DNA from: Ligula intestinalis
Lineage: Eukaryota > Platyhelminthes > Cestoda > Diphyllobothriidea > Diphyllobothriidae
Length of the DNA stretch: 64,000 nucleotides
Assembly: GCA_036362985.1 (NCBI GenBank)
Contig: JAYGXS010000005.1
Span: 45,885,041 to 45,949,040 of the forward strand
Direction: 5' to 3'
Positions 31,441-43,500 of the stretch are shown here, piece after piece. Both the position numbers and the translations under genes were made by a program. The notes beneath the pieces are model-generated. The model saw only the letters and a program-made list of their open reading frames with translations. It searched no databases and was not told where the DNA came from. Numbering within the stretch: the first letter of the stretch is position 1; every line of letters starts with the position of its first letter.

Positions 31441-33664
31441 GAAGTTCTTTCCCAATAAGGTAAGTGCAGTCTTTGTTGTTATATATAGCTACTTGTGAAA
31501 AGCATAAATAGCAAGAGCCGCATTCCTGTCATGAAGAACGATACTGGTCTCGAGATATGATGAAGTACTAGCAGAGCTGATTGTTCCTCTCATTTCTTTT
31601 GATATGCTTTTAAAAGAAAAGTAGATTTAAATCGACCTACTTAGAAAAGCACCAGCGCACCAAGCATTGTAAAACTCTGTTTCGAGGAAAGTAATTTTCA
31701 AAAACAAAGAATTTGATAGGAAATAAATTTACTGCTACAAGCACGACTCCGATAAAACTTCTCCTATATTAACTGGCTAGGTGATTATTTACCTTGTACC
31801 AGAAGTAGTCTGATACTGAAATGTTTTTTTCGTGGACTGGAAAACAGCGCACGTTACACCCATACACAGAAGATGCATTCGTGTCTAAACAAAAATCCGT
31901 AAGTTTCACTTCATTATGCTGTAAAGTCGTGAAGAAAACTGTCAAAAAGAAAGTTAAGATTCTTTTGAAAAGACACAACCGCTTGTCCAACGCCCTAGAC
32001 TTACGTAAACGAAGATCATATTTAAGGAATTCCCTTTATAGGATGTGAAACTAGAAAAAAACATTAGAGGAAAAACATACTGCCTACCTCTCCTTCGGCC
32101 TCATGGAACTTGAAAATATGGCTGGGTCCCTGAGAATTAACATACTTTTAGGTTTCTCAAGTCCGTCTGGTTTGATGTTACAATTAGCGTTCGTCCCCAG
32201 CACACAGCATCGAATGGAGGCATCTAGCTGTTTGCGTGGACACCTTCCTGCTTCGGTCATATGTGAGGCACTCTCAAGGAGATTATTGACCAGACCGGAT
32301 TGGGGTCGACAGACACTGGTGCGTACGTGATAACAGTCGCGAGAGGCTAGAGATTGAGCGGTGCACGCGAAGTCAGATTACTATAACTTCTTCCAACTCG
32401 TAACTGCAGCCAAACTCCGGGGATATCGCCTTAACCTACATGTGTGCCAGGGAAGATTGGATGTGAGAAGACATACTCAAGCCGTGCAGTGTGCCCATGA
32501 AGTCCGAAATGATTTCTGTGTCTCTGTCAGTGTGAGCATTTGAATATGGCCTTAACGGAACTAACGACGGAGCTATTTGACTTCGAAATCCTAACAGAAC
32601 ATGTCTAATTGGGTGAAAGCAAGTCTTTCTTGTTGTAACGGATGCCAAGGCCGAGATATCACCTCTCAATAACGCCTTGTGTGAATTCCCAAAGGAAGAA
32701 CACGACTATAAGTGTGCAACGGCAGAAGTCTTTTAGTGTAAGAGGTACAACAGATTTCAGGCAACGAAAGTGTGTACGATAGGTCCACGAACCAATCAGC
32801 CTCTCTTGTAGATAGGCCACTGGTGCGATTGGCTAGGACTCAGAGGCTGACATTCAATTTGAATGTTGAATTATCGATTGATTGGCGGCTTGTGTACATT
32901 CGCCCGTGTAGGCCGATCGATAGCCTGCTTGGAGTGCGGCTATGGCTTGCAAGCTAACCGCTTGCTAATGCTGTTCTTTAGGCCTTCCTAACAGCTCTTA
33001 CCTGCCTGCATTGCAGTTAATTCATCCGATTTGCATATGCCAAATAGGGAATTCAGATCTGTTGACCTGATTCCCTCAAGTTTACTGAACTGAATAAAAA
33101 TGCACCGGTAGATTAGGAAAGGCCCAGATGTTCATGTGTTCAGCAAATGTAAAGGCAGTGCCGTCTAAACGTTTTTGAGTCTTTATACACAGCCACTGGA
33201 GGATCGTTAATTAATGACAAACTGCGCCAAAATGAAAGAAACTGTCGCGAGATTTATTTTTATCACTACCAACTTTTTTTGAAGACTTTGTGTTTGCTGG
33301 GCTGCCCAAGTCCGATGCTGCCACTGAGCCGCTTCTATAAGTCCCCAGCAAGCCCTTTAATTACGGCTAACTACGCAGAACATGACGTCCTGAGCTGGGA
33401 AGGTTTGAGGTTGGTCACCGACTGATTTTATATCCCACATGCAAACTCGCGTGATGCAACGCCCTCGGCGAGCAGGATGCTGCTCATCTCGATTTCGCTG
33501 AATTTTTTGATTCCATAATGTAGGAAATTCATACTTTACTTCTAAGGCATAACATATTAGGCGACTCTAAGATCAAAAAGGAAGCCAATCAATAGCAGAG
33601 GGGCGCTCACGTACATGACATACTCGTTCCTATGTTATCTTGGGGCGAGTTCTCGTATCGCTGA
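31441..33664. other. no gene recognised
   Basis: Bases 31540-32060 are AT-rich with lysine-rich ORFs that look compositional. Bases 32670-32770 weakly resemble the LTR fragment at 6060-6170 (CCCAAAGGAAGAACACGAC versus CCCAAGGAAGAACACAAC). Nothing else was assigned. Confidence 0.4.
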
Positions 33665-33980
33665 GGGTAACGTTACCAGAGAAAACCATAACAGCTGCGA
33701 TCTCCAGGCCCAGTGCTTGGGGGAGAGAGAAGAAGTCGGAAGCCAGAGTGGTAGGAACAGTTAATTCTGAACAGAGGAATTGAAAAATATATCAGAAGAA
33801 GTTGACTGTCGTACGAGCGTATGTCTGCACCCGGGCTGGGCAGAGTCCGAAGTGTGGGTCTGGTGGCATTCCCTCCCCCCCAGCGGCCACATGGAGCGGT
33901 CTTTGTAAGAGCCAATCTTGAAGCTGATTGGTAGGCAGACACACCTGTGATTGGCTGTTCCAGAGGCCAACATCATTGCT
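33665..33980 (-). repeat. interspersed repeat X
   Basis: On the - strand it shows AGAATTAACTGTTCCTACCA, CTGGCTTCCGACTTCTTCTC and GGGCCTGGAGATCGCAGCTG, in the X order. Confidence 0.55.
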
Positions 33981-34119
33981 CGCAGTTTAGTGAGCCGCGC
34001 CAGACAAGCTTTCACGCAGGGCATGCTGCTGTCCTAAAGGTAGGTCGAGACTTGCGATCACGTAACCTCATGCATGGAGTGCGTGAGTCACTACACGTGC
34101 GTCCCGCTAATTGCCACAC

Positions 34120-34215
34120 AGTTGTTATTATAGGCAGAATAATATTACCAACGAAGACAAGGGAAACTTGGATGGCTACTGCTGGTGTATTAGCCGTCAT
34201 TAGCCAGCCATATCC
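34120..34215 (-). repeat. SINE body fragment
   Basis: It parallels 37050-37130 and 45560-45620 (GAAGACAAGGG, GGCTACTGCTGG, TTAGCCGTCATTAGCCAGCC). The tRNA-like head is missing. Confidence 0.45.
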
Positions 34216-34339
34216 AAATCCATATTTTACAAGGCCTGAGGCTTAAGCAGGTGACCGGTTATTTAGGAGTCCCGTACACCTAACCCATGGGCCACGATGC
34301 CTTTAATATTGTCAGTGTATCCGAGCATAGCTAGCAAGA

Positions 34340-34662
34340 CAAGAAACCCATGGCTCAATGGCGAGAACGTTGGACATTTAACCGACAGGTTGCGAGTTCG
34401 AACCTCAGAGATTGAAAAAAACGGATATTAGGTGTGAGTGGCTAGTTTCGGCTATCAAACCGAAAAAAAGGGTTATTCCAGTCCTCTAGTCTTTGTCAGT
34501 AGTTTAATTTGGCCTAGAACGCAACCAGTCATTGGGATCGGATCTAATGGTACTCCGCAGTGCACTCCCAGCTGCGATGTACCATGCTAGCAACGGGACA
34601 ATTGAGCCCTGTAGCCGATTGGTAAGTGCCCCTCCAATTTTGGCATTCCCGACTATAAAACA
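34340..34662 (+). repeat. tRNA-derived SINE-like repeat, copy 2
   Basis: The head CCATGGCTCAATGGCGAGAA has an A-box-like sequence. CATTTAA resembles an anticodon loop with TTT, and GCGAGTTCGAACCTC is a B-box. The tail parallels 7388-7640. An A-rich stretch follows the head. Confidence 0.6.
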
Positions 34663-34674
34663 GCAAGCCAACAA

Positions 34675-34745
34675 GCCAGTAGCACAATGGGTTAGAGCAT
34701 TCGACTTCTAGTCAACAGGCCGAGGGTTCAAGTCCTGGGTGGTAC
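34675..34745 (+). repeat. tRNA-like SINE head or tRNA pseudogene
   Basis: TAGCACAATGGGTTAGAGCA (A-box) and GGGTTCAAGTCC (B-box) are both present, with CTTCTAG where an anticodon loop would be (TCT, Arg-like). The T and acceptor stems do not pair properly, so a working tRNA is unlikely. Confidence 0.5.
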
Positions 34746-34794
34746 AAAGCCAATATTTGTTGAGTGACTGACGACAGCTAATAAACAGGCAAAT

Positions 34795-35045
34795 CAGCCT
34801 GCCTGCCCGCGTACTTGTGCATGTTCTTGTTTGTGCCGCCTCCTCTACAAGGGCCGCGTGGTAGATTCACTGGATCAACACGGAGGCCAGATTAGGGTAT
34901 GGCAATTGCGTTATTCGGGTGGCGTACATATAACCGATGTCGAATTTTCGGGCATTTGGTGACACACACGGGGGCGGCTTTGGCCGCGCCAGCTGCCTGC
35001 GCCTGATCCCACCTCTGGCCTTCTTGACTATGGCTTGACAATAGA
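34795..35045 (+). repeat. interspersed repeat Z, copy 2
   Basis: See 24170-24420; the two share a 240-bp ordered alignment. It abuts a Penelope-like 3' end at 35050. Confidence 0.6.
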
Positions 35046-35049
35046 ATTG

Positions 35050-35700
35050 AATATGCGAGTTCCAGGAGGCAGTTCATAAGAAGAAGCGAGCACTGGAACA
35101 AGAGTTTTATTGTTCTGACATTTCCGATGCCCTCGACAATCCTTGATCATAGGTGGCCGTAGAAAAGTCTGAGATATGCGCAGATAAGGATGAAACACGC
35201 ACAGATTGCATGGTGGTTACAGTAAGTAGCGTTCACTTGCATGCGTACTATAATTGTCAGTTCCTGTCGACACCGCTTGAGGTCTTAATTGGTGCGGTGA
35301 TGGCTCATTAATTGTCACAGTGGTCGTGTCCGCGTCGGATGTGGGTTTGATAATTGCGCGATAATTATGCCCGCTGTCATCGGATTTGTTGCTGCGCCCG
35401 GCCCTTCCCACGTGACTGATTCTCTTGCTCAGGAAATCTCTCAGTACACCGTATGGGAACGCCAAATCGCTGCGCTTGTTGATGAACTGAGGGCCTGAGA
35501 ACCATGACTCGAGCGGCTTGCAGCTCACGCGGTTGTCAACTCTTGCGAGGAGTTCGGCCTCATCGAGTGAGCTGCAACCTGGGGGTTGGCGCCTTTCTAT
35601 CTCACCGCCGCTGCATGCTCGGCCATTCGCGTCCGAAATAATCTCTGGTTTCTCCGACGTAGTTGCTTTTCCCATAACTGCACCAGATGAGTGGCTGATG
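35050..35700 (-). mobile_element. Penelope-like element, 5'-truncated copy
   Basis: The - strand frame 35217-35711 encodes AELLARVDNRVSCKPLESWF then SGPQFINKRSDLAFPYGVLR, the block C-terminal to the GIY-YIG domain in related copies (ILASGDNRVSR...LESWFTGPQSINKCNDLPN). The 3' end carries GGATTGTCGAG, GGAAATGTCAG and AATAAAACTCTTGTTCCAG, like 6885-7030. It is frameshifted before the nuclease domain. Confidence 0.7.
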
Positions 35701-36935
35701 ACAGCTGACAAACAGGCGAATGTCCCTTCCAGACTTACTTGTCCTTGCCAGCAGTTTTGTTTTGTGAAGTCATCCGCTCTTCTCTCAGGGTCATAGTTAC
35801 ATGCTGACGTGGGCCTGCACGTGCTGATGCTTTCTAGGACTCTTTAATTAAAGGCAGTGATTTAAGTGTGGATTCTCTGAACAACTTTATATCAAAGGAT
35901 TTACTATGGATCGTCTGGATCATAACATTCCTCGTTGGTAAGGCGTGTTCTGTTTGGGTTGCATCATGTGACGACAGGTGTAGCGTTTAGTTTTTATAGC
36001 CCCGGCCCCACAGCGGTCTGTGCCGTAGATGCACCAGACCAAACGCAGCGGATCGCATTCTACTCTTGAAATCTTTTGGAAATTAACTGCCACACCAGAA
36101 AGGTAACTGCAACGCATTCCAGCCCGCCATTTCGGGCCACAGCAATGGGCAGTGGGCGGTTTTTTTATTTCGAAAGATAAAGGTCCAGGCCTTGCCTGCT
36201 AAAGGTACCCTTTTATCCAGCCCCATTTTCGTGGCCAATGCCTTTTCTAAATATAGCTAGGGTCGACTTCAACAGCCGACATCTTAAAAAAGTGGACGGG
36301 AAGAAAGCCATTTTTGGGAAATACTTTTTTACCGACTTAGAAGACATTTATTTGTATTTCTTCGTATTTTACAAAGATTGGAATCGTGCCAGTTGGTTAA
36401 AACAGGGGCTTTGAACTCGTCAGGCATTCAACGCTACCATCAGGAAGAAAAAAGCCAGAAAATGAAGAGGTGACTTTTCTATCAAACCGCCGAAAAGCGA
36501 AAATGCCTAAACCTTTCCAACACACTGACAGCGGCAGTGGCTGCTGTTTGTTGGCGTTTGTGTTCGCTGAGAGACAGCATGCACTCCTAGAAGACGCGGC
36601 CCTCTTGTTAGGCTAGGTGTAAACTGAAACGGTCTTCTACAAAGGTTAGTTGGGCCAATCAGCAGTCGCAAAGCGGCAGCAATGACAACAGTACTTATTC
36701 TCCCAGATTGCGGACGACTGGGGTCTGACAGGTTTACTGCTCCATAAACAACCTGGTACCAGTATGGCATTGGAATAGAAACACAGCAGCAGCACAGGTG
36801 GCCCTAGGCCAAATTCCAGGAAGCGAAGGTATTTTCGTGTCCTAATTCAAAGCGTTAACTTAATCCCTAAGCACAACGTTTATGCTTAGGTTGACCCGAA
36901 TCCAAACCTTGGCCTTAACACTAAATACAATCGCC
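35701..36935. other. no gene recognised
   Basis: Short ORFs only, with no repeat family assigned. Confidence 0.4.
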
Positions 36936-36939
36936 CTTG

Positions 36940-37208
36940 AAATTAGCACAAGGTACTCCCGAATGGGGGAGGTAGGGGGTTTCTATTCCTGTGTCTTGTC
37001 CTGCGGCCTGATGATTGCCCTGCCCTCAGATAAGTACGCTTACCACAGATGATAGTGCCGGCAAAGACAAGGCAGGCGGGAATGGCCATTTCTGGCTTAT
37101 AAGGCGTCGTCAGCCGGTCGTACACAGCCCCAAGTGGTGGACCACTCGATGCTCGAACTTGCTACCTCTCTGATCAGAGTATAACGCTCTAACCATTGAG
37201 CCACGAAC
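36940..37208 (-). repeat. tRNA-derived SINE-like repeat with body
   Basis: On the - strand the head reads CGTGGCTCAATGGTTAGAGC (A-box) and GCAAGTTCGAGCATC (B-box). It is followed by a body with AAATGGCCATTCCCGCCTG and CTTGTCTTTGCCGGCA. The same body, head to tail, is at 45555-45715 and partly at 34120, 37360-37440 and 55770-55830. Confidence 0.6.
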
Positions 37209-37589
37209 TCGTCGTCTTGCCAATTTAGTTCAGGAGATATTGACACTACTTGATGAACGTTCACCGACCGCTAACGGAACTCACTTGTCCCGCTCTGCCT
37301 TTACCTTGGGCCTAATTTCTCAAGCCCTGCCAGCTGCTGTAGCAGCTAGCTGTACGGGTAGATATTATTGCTGGCAAATACAAGAGAGACTGGAATGACC
37401 ATTACTGGCTCATTAGCTTAATATATTAGCTTACCACAAATGATCGTCTCAACGTGCCTACATTGCCACCCAACGTTCAGACCGGAAGGAAACCTTTGCA
37501 TCCCCCCGTCAAAAGAATACTCCATCAGCCTCATTAATTCCTGTACAGCCCAACGCAACGTTGTGTAAGAAAACACAGCTAATTACTGT

Positions 37590-38230
37590 AAAGAAGAGGA
37601 AGACGCGATCTCAGGAAAGATAGTTTTATTCTGAGCTTATAGCTCCACACGAGAAGCCATCATCAGAGAAAATGAGAAAACAGCAAGCGGTGTCTATGCG
37701 TGAATGGGGTTGGTAGGAGGAGGTGGTAATTTGTGATTGGTCCATATCTCGCTACGTCCATTCTCACGCTGTCTTATCGTGTGTCTAGTACGCGCGTCTC
37801 TAGAGTAACGGCGTGTCACCTTGACGTGGCAGACTACATGTTTGTGGAGGAACTGGGCACTAGTTTCTGGTCGCGGGCACGGATAGCAAAATAACAGGGC
37901 GGTGTATCTACATGCCTGTTTATGGAGTTAGGATGTGACAGCCAGGCCTCCAGCAGATCGCGGCTCGTCTTATTACTGGCTCGTGCCATTATGCGTATGT
38001 TCCAGAAGTTGAATTCGTGGCCTTCTTCCAGAGTATGGGTAGCGTTTTGGGACAATGGGTCGCCTCTGTACACTACACATTCGTGCTCTGTTATTCACAA
38101 GCTAAATCGTCTCCCGGTCTGCCCTGTATAATGGCAAGAACAGTTGCGACATGGCACCTGATAAATGATGCCAGAATGCTCACCTACATCCAGTGGGTCT
38201 TTTATTTGCATTAGTCGTGCACGCATGGTA
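37590..38230 (-). mobile_element. Penelope-like element, 5'-truncated copy (second subfamily)
   Basis: The - strand frame 37834-38073 encodes HTLEEGHEFNFWNIRIMARA then SRDLLEAWLSHPNSINRHVD, aligning with the post-GIY-YIG block of the other copies. The 3' end (37590-37680) has CTGATGATGGCTTCTCGTGT, GGAGC and AATAAAACTATC, a variant in which the terminal hairpin has changed sequence but still pairs (GCTTC with GGAGC). Confidence 0.7.
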
Positions 38231-39224
38231 GCCGTCGGGCGATGAGAATACCCACGCCGAGCTCTGCAGCGATACGCTCGAGTTCTTTTAACATGTTTTA
38301 AATGTACGGTAGAAGGTGCCAGAGCGTTGGTGGTTCCCCTTTCTTTAGTTTCCCCTCGTTAATTTGCCCCACCAACAGTGCAGCTTGTGCTTTACTCTCC
38401 ATACCCCACATCGACCTTGTCTGTCACATTTTAACCGATAGACCAATGTGGAAGGCATCACACCACACCCTTGGCTCCTGTTTCGCCTGCACAGCGATAC
38501 TTAGCTATTGCGTGAGGCTATTCGACAGATACAAAACATCGTAGGTCAGATGCCAGTAAGGGCTCTTTATAAACACTCCTGTGCCGTACTTTACTATATT
38601 ATCACTGACAAGTTACTTCTCTGTAGCAGCATGAGGTAGGTTTTCAGCTTATCGTACTACAGTATCTGTTCAAGTGCATTCGATGTTATTTTGAGTTTAG
38701 CAAAAACGGGAAAAAAGCCAATCTGTCGTGGTTTTATGTTAATCTCAAAATACGAAGATGAATAGATATACGATTGTCAGTAGACTAATTGTGGCGAATT
38801 CGCGGATATTATTTGCTCAGTTCTTCTCTCCTATTGGTTTTACTTTCCGATGACCTTCGATTTGTTTATTTGTTGTTGTCGTTTATTTTTTAATTATCGC
38901 ACGTTTTTCGTTGCCATACACTAGGTCATTGAAATAATTGTGCATAGTAGTTACCACTTTTATATGCTTTCTTTTTTATCTTGCTCCCCTGATATGTTCC
39001 ACCGACATAACCCTTATTGCCGTCAGTTGCGTAGTACACAATCATGGGGTTATTTGTCATTGTGGTGATATTTAAAAGGAATCCTTACACAACTGCCACC
39101 CCTACGCATCGTCGTACCTACCCCCCCTTCCCTCCGCCCTACACCACGTGCATAGCGTGGCCACGTTGGCGTGGCTGGAGCATGTTCTAAGCGTATCATC
39201 ACAGCCGGTTCGAGTCTAAAGGAG
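38231..39224. other. no gene recognised
   Basis: AT-rich from about 38570 to 39060, with no recognisable exon or repeat. Confidence 0.4.
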
Positions 39225-39560
39225 TTGGAATATTATAAAGGCCACATTAAGACGATTTATTACCGCCTAACTCTCAGTGCGCCAGTCAGCCACTCCACAA
39301 AAACACACCCTAGGCTGATCGCGCGTTTCGAGCTATTCCATCATTTGGCAAACATTCAAGTCACGGATTTTGGCGCATAGTTATAGCTGCAAGCGCGTGA
39401 CATTGTTTATAAGGAGGAAAGTGTGCTGAGCCGTCAGGCCAAACCGGTCAGTTGTCTGATGCGGGTTGGGCGTAACGTTCGACAAAGCCGGCGAACAGGT
39501 CTGTGCGCACCACAGGAAAACTTGGCTCCCGTGACACACACACACACACGACAGTTCCCC
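39225..39560 (+). repeat. interspersed repeat Y, copy 1
   Basis: It shares with 48225-48610 the ordered blocks CACATTAAGA, TTTTGGC, TAGCTGCAAGCGCGTGACAT, AACCGGTCAGTTGTCTGATG, GCCGGCGAACAGGTCTG and ACACACACACACACG. No protein was recognised. Confidence 0.55.
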
Positions 39561-39889
39561 CGTCGATTTCGACGATGGGCACCACGCGCTCCAACAAGCC
39601 GCAGCAAACGCTGAAGCAAGCCGCAACAGACACTAAGGCGATCTGGGCAAGCAGCACGAAAGCGACAGCAAGCGAGAGCAGCACAGAGAACTAGCACGAG
39701 AGAAAACAGGAGTTTAGGCAGACTTGCACAGAATCTACCCACTCGCTCGCCACTCCCACCTCCGTTTCCGGTGTACAGCCAAAGTCAATAAGACCGGGGA
39801 TGAGGGAGGGTGTAGATGCCTGGCGCGATAAACACTAAGCACGCGCACACTTGACACAGTCATCTCGCTAGGTATGCTCCCGACTGCGC

Positions 39890-40140
39890 GGGAGTGCCAT
39901 AAAGGCCACATTAAGAGGAAGCCATTGCAGCCTGACTCTCAGCCCTCCTTCTCCTCCCACACGCACACACAAACACTCGCGTACAGGAGGAGCAGCAACG
40001 TAAGGGGCTCGAGTTTACCCGTCAGTTGGCGAACCCTCCAAGCCACGGCTTTTAGCGCACCGTAATAGATTCAGACGCATTCAGATGTATTATAGTGAGG
40101 GAAGAAACGCGCCGAGGTCGACCTCACTCTCTCCCCCACC
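39890..40140 (+). repeat. interspersed repeat Y, copy 2
   Basis: Contains GCCATAAAGGCCACATTAAG, CTGACTCTCAG, CCACGGCTTTTAGCGCACCG and GCGCCGAGGTCGACCTCA in the order of the other Y copies. Confidence 0.5.
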
Positions 40141-40539
40141 GCATAGTGACCGCCTAGATTTTCGGGCACCAGCAGCGGGGTCTGAGCGCCAGTAGGAGCG
40201 CGAACGCAATCGCCAACAGGGAATCAGAAATGCGAGAAAGTTCCAGCGCATTCTAGGCCGCAGGGACCGTAGTTGGCTGAGGACTGGCGTTGCATGTGCA
40301 TACAGACCATTGGATCTCAGAAGGGTGAGAGCAGCCCTGCATGAAGCCTGGGCCAACACCCTCCTGAGAGGGGTAATCAGTCAGTCAACGACTGAAAGGC
40401 ACTACCCATGCTCCGTTGTCGATTGGCGTCCGTGGGCGGGGCTGGGTGTCCAGGCAAACTGGTCGATGCAATCATGAAGTGAAGTGACTAGTGAGTGGGG
40501 TTAGGGCTGGTGGTGGGTTGTTTGAAGTGCCGGATGTGT

Positions 40540-43500
40540 TGACATCACGATCAATGCCGCTGTCATGAATGCGCATGTGACCTAGTAGGCCTATGCGATG
40601 AGCGAATGATCAGGGACAGTGTGAGCGTGTAGGCGGCGGTCTCGTCCGTGTGTTCGTGCTCCAGGCACTAGTTCACCCGTCTCTGTGCGATGGATTCGCA
40701 AGTGACCGACTAGGCCGATGCGTGAGGTGAATGTGCGATTGCAGTGAGGGCATATCAGGCACACAGAGCTAGTGGGGGGTTCAGGTGTGGGGATACGAGT
40801 TGTGGCGGGCGGTGATGTGGAGGAAGTTGCGGACGAGTTGGAGTCGGTGGATGAGGGCAACGAGACATCTCTTGCGTCGATTATTGCCATCGAGGTGGAG
40901 GGTGGAGTAGGGTCTGGTGGAGTGTTTGGTGCAGTAGACGTGGATGCTGTTGGAGGAGGGTTGCATGACTTCCGGAGGTGACTGACCAAGTCAACGCGTG
41001 CACGAAAGTTGCGTTGACAGTGCGGACACGTTGGGAGGGGTTGGGTGGTGGCAATGTGCGTCCGTGTTGATTTGGAGACGCTTCAAGGAGTTCTTCAGAG
41101 TGTCCTTGTAGCGTCTCTTCCGTTCTCCTTTGAGACAAGTGCCTACGGCGCATCACCATAGAACAGTCGCTTGGGTAGCCGTTCATCGTTCATACGTATC
41201 ATGTGACCGGTCCAGCGCAGTTTTATCTGCCTGAGCATGGCCTGGATGCTGAGAACTCCCGTTCTCTCCAGGATTTCTGTGTCCGAAATCCTCTCCTGCC
41301 ATTTCACCTTCAATATGCGACGTAGGCAACTGATATGAAAGTGGTTCAGTTTCCACGCTTGGCTAGCATAGACACTCCAAGTCTCCGCTCCGTTCAAGAG
41401 TGTTGACAGCACTACAGCCTTGTACATCTTCAATTTCATTGACAGTTGAAGACCATGACGATTCCATACGGAGGCTTGGAGTCGACCGAAGGCTTGGCTA
41501 GCTTTTGATATTCTGCGGGCAACTTCGTCATCTATTTTAGTGTTGCGGGAAAGCGTACTGCCGAGGTAAGTGAAGTTGTCCACGTTCTGCAGTTCGGCTC
41601 CGTTGACGTTGATTCATGCGGGGTTGGGGCCAGCACCTGGTGGCGGTTGATGCATAACCACCGTCTTGTCCGTATTGATGGTGAGGCGAATGTTGGCGCA
41701 ACCTGCTGCAAAGAGGTCCATGTTCCTTTACGTGTCCGCTTCGGTGGTGGTGTTGAGAGCGCAATCGTCCGCAAAGAGCAGATCATGGACTGTGGTTGTG
41801 GAGACGCGCGTAGGGGCCTGCATCCAAAAAATGTTGAGGAGGTTTCCGTCCGTTCTGTAGTTGATGGGGATTCCGGGACGCTCTTCACGGTAGGCGTCCA
41901 TCAGCATGGTAGAGAACATGAGACTGAAGAGGGTGGGTGCGAGGACACAGCCCTGCTTCACTCCATTCGTCACTGCAAAGGCCTTAGATAGCGTTCCGTA
42001 GTCCGTGACGCGCGCCACCATCCCATCATGGAGTTGTTGAACCATGTGTGCAAAGTGTTCCCGACAGCCAAACTTCTGCATAACCTTACAAAGTCCGGGC
42101 TGGTTCACCGTGTCGAAGGCTTTTTTCAGATCTACGAACGTAGTGTATAGGTGGGTCCGCATCTCTTGACATTTCTTCTGCAACTGACGTGTGACAAATA
42201 TCATGTCTGTGGTGCCGCGGTGACGTCGGAAACCACACTGGCTTTCATGCTGGAGCTTTTGTTCCAGGTGGCTATTAAGACAATTGAGGAGAATGCGTGT
42301 GAAGATTTTACTGGCAATATTCAGCAGTGAGATTCCGTGGTGTTTGTCACAGACTTGACGGTTCCCCTTACGCTTGTAGAGGTGGATGATGGTGGCACCC
42401 TTGAAATCCTGGGAAACTTAGCCCTGTCGCCACATATTTTGGAACAGGGTGGTAAGGTGAGTTATGAGTTGGTAACCACCATATTTATAAATATCCTCCG
42501 GGATCCCGTCGGACCCGGGTGCCTTCCCGCTGGACAGCTGCTGCACAGCCTTGATGGTCCCCTCAGGGGTGGGTGGGAGGTCGAGATCAGCATTAATTTT
42601 GACTTGCGACAGCCGTTCAATGGCAGCCTCAGAGGTGGTAGAGGGCCGGTTGAGTACACTTTGGGAGTGCTCGGCCCAGCGGCTCAGAAGTTGGGTCTTC
42701 TTTGTGATGAGGGTGGTACCATCCGCGCTGAGAAGCGGGGCTGTGCCTCTCAATACGGAGCCGTAGACTGCTTTGAGCGCAGCGAATAAGTTCTTCCATG
42801 CATTGCGGTCCGCATAGCCCTGGATTTCCTCACCCTTACGAGCCATCCAAGCGTCCTGCATTTCCCGCAGCCACTGCTGTACAAGACGGTGATTTTGGTA
42901 GTAGGCTGCTTTCGTGGCGTCAGTAGGGCAAACGACATATTCGTTACGAAGGCGATTCTTCTCATAGATGAGGGTACAGATGGCTGCATCGTTTTCGTCG
43001 AACCAGTCTTGATGTGGGTGGGGCGCGGGCCCAAGGATGCGTTTGGCAGTGGATTGAACAGCGTCCCGTTATTGACACCAGCAAGTCTCCACGGAGGTGT
43101 TCTCTTCTGCGATTGGGAGGTTATTGAGCTGGTGGGTCAACTCGTTGCTGAAACGCACACGTTTGGCAGGCAAGTTTAACAGATCAGTATTCAACTTACC
43201 TGGGGGTTGCTTACCTTGAGGTCTCCTGCGTGGTTTGAGATGGATCTGCATCTGAGAGATGATGAAACTATGATCGGTATCACCATCGGCACCCGGCATT
43301 GCCTTTGTCACCAACACGTCCTGCTGGTCGCGTCGCCGCACGAAGACATAATCCAGAAGATGCCACTGACGAGACCTGGGGTGCATCCAGGTCGCCTTAT
43401 GCTGCAGCGGTTGGCTGAAATAGGTGTTGGTCAGTATGAGGCGGTGCACCGCTCAGGTGCGAAGGAGGAGTAGGCCATTGTCGTTGAGTCCTCGGAGGCC

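Noticed and set aside
34675..34745. functional tRNA-Arg gene
   Set aside because: The A- and B-boxes are good, but the acceptor and T stems mispair and the copy sits in a SINE cluster.
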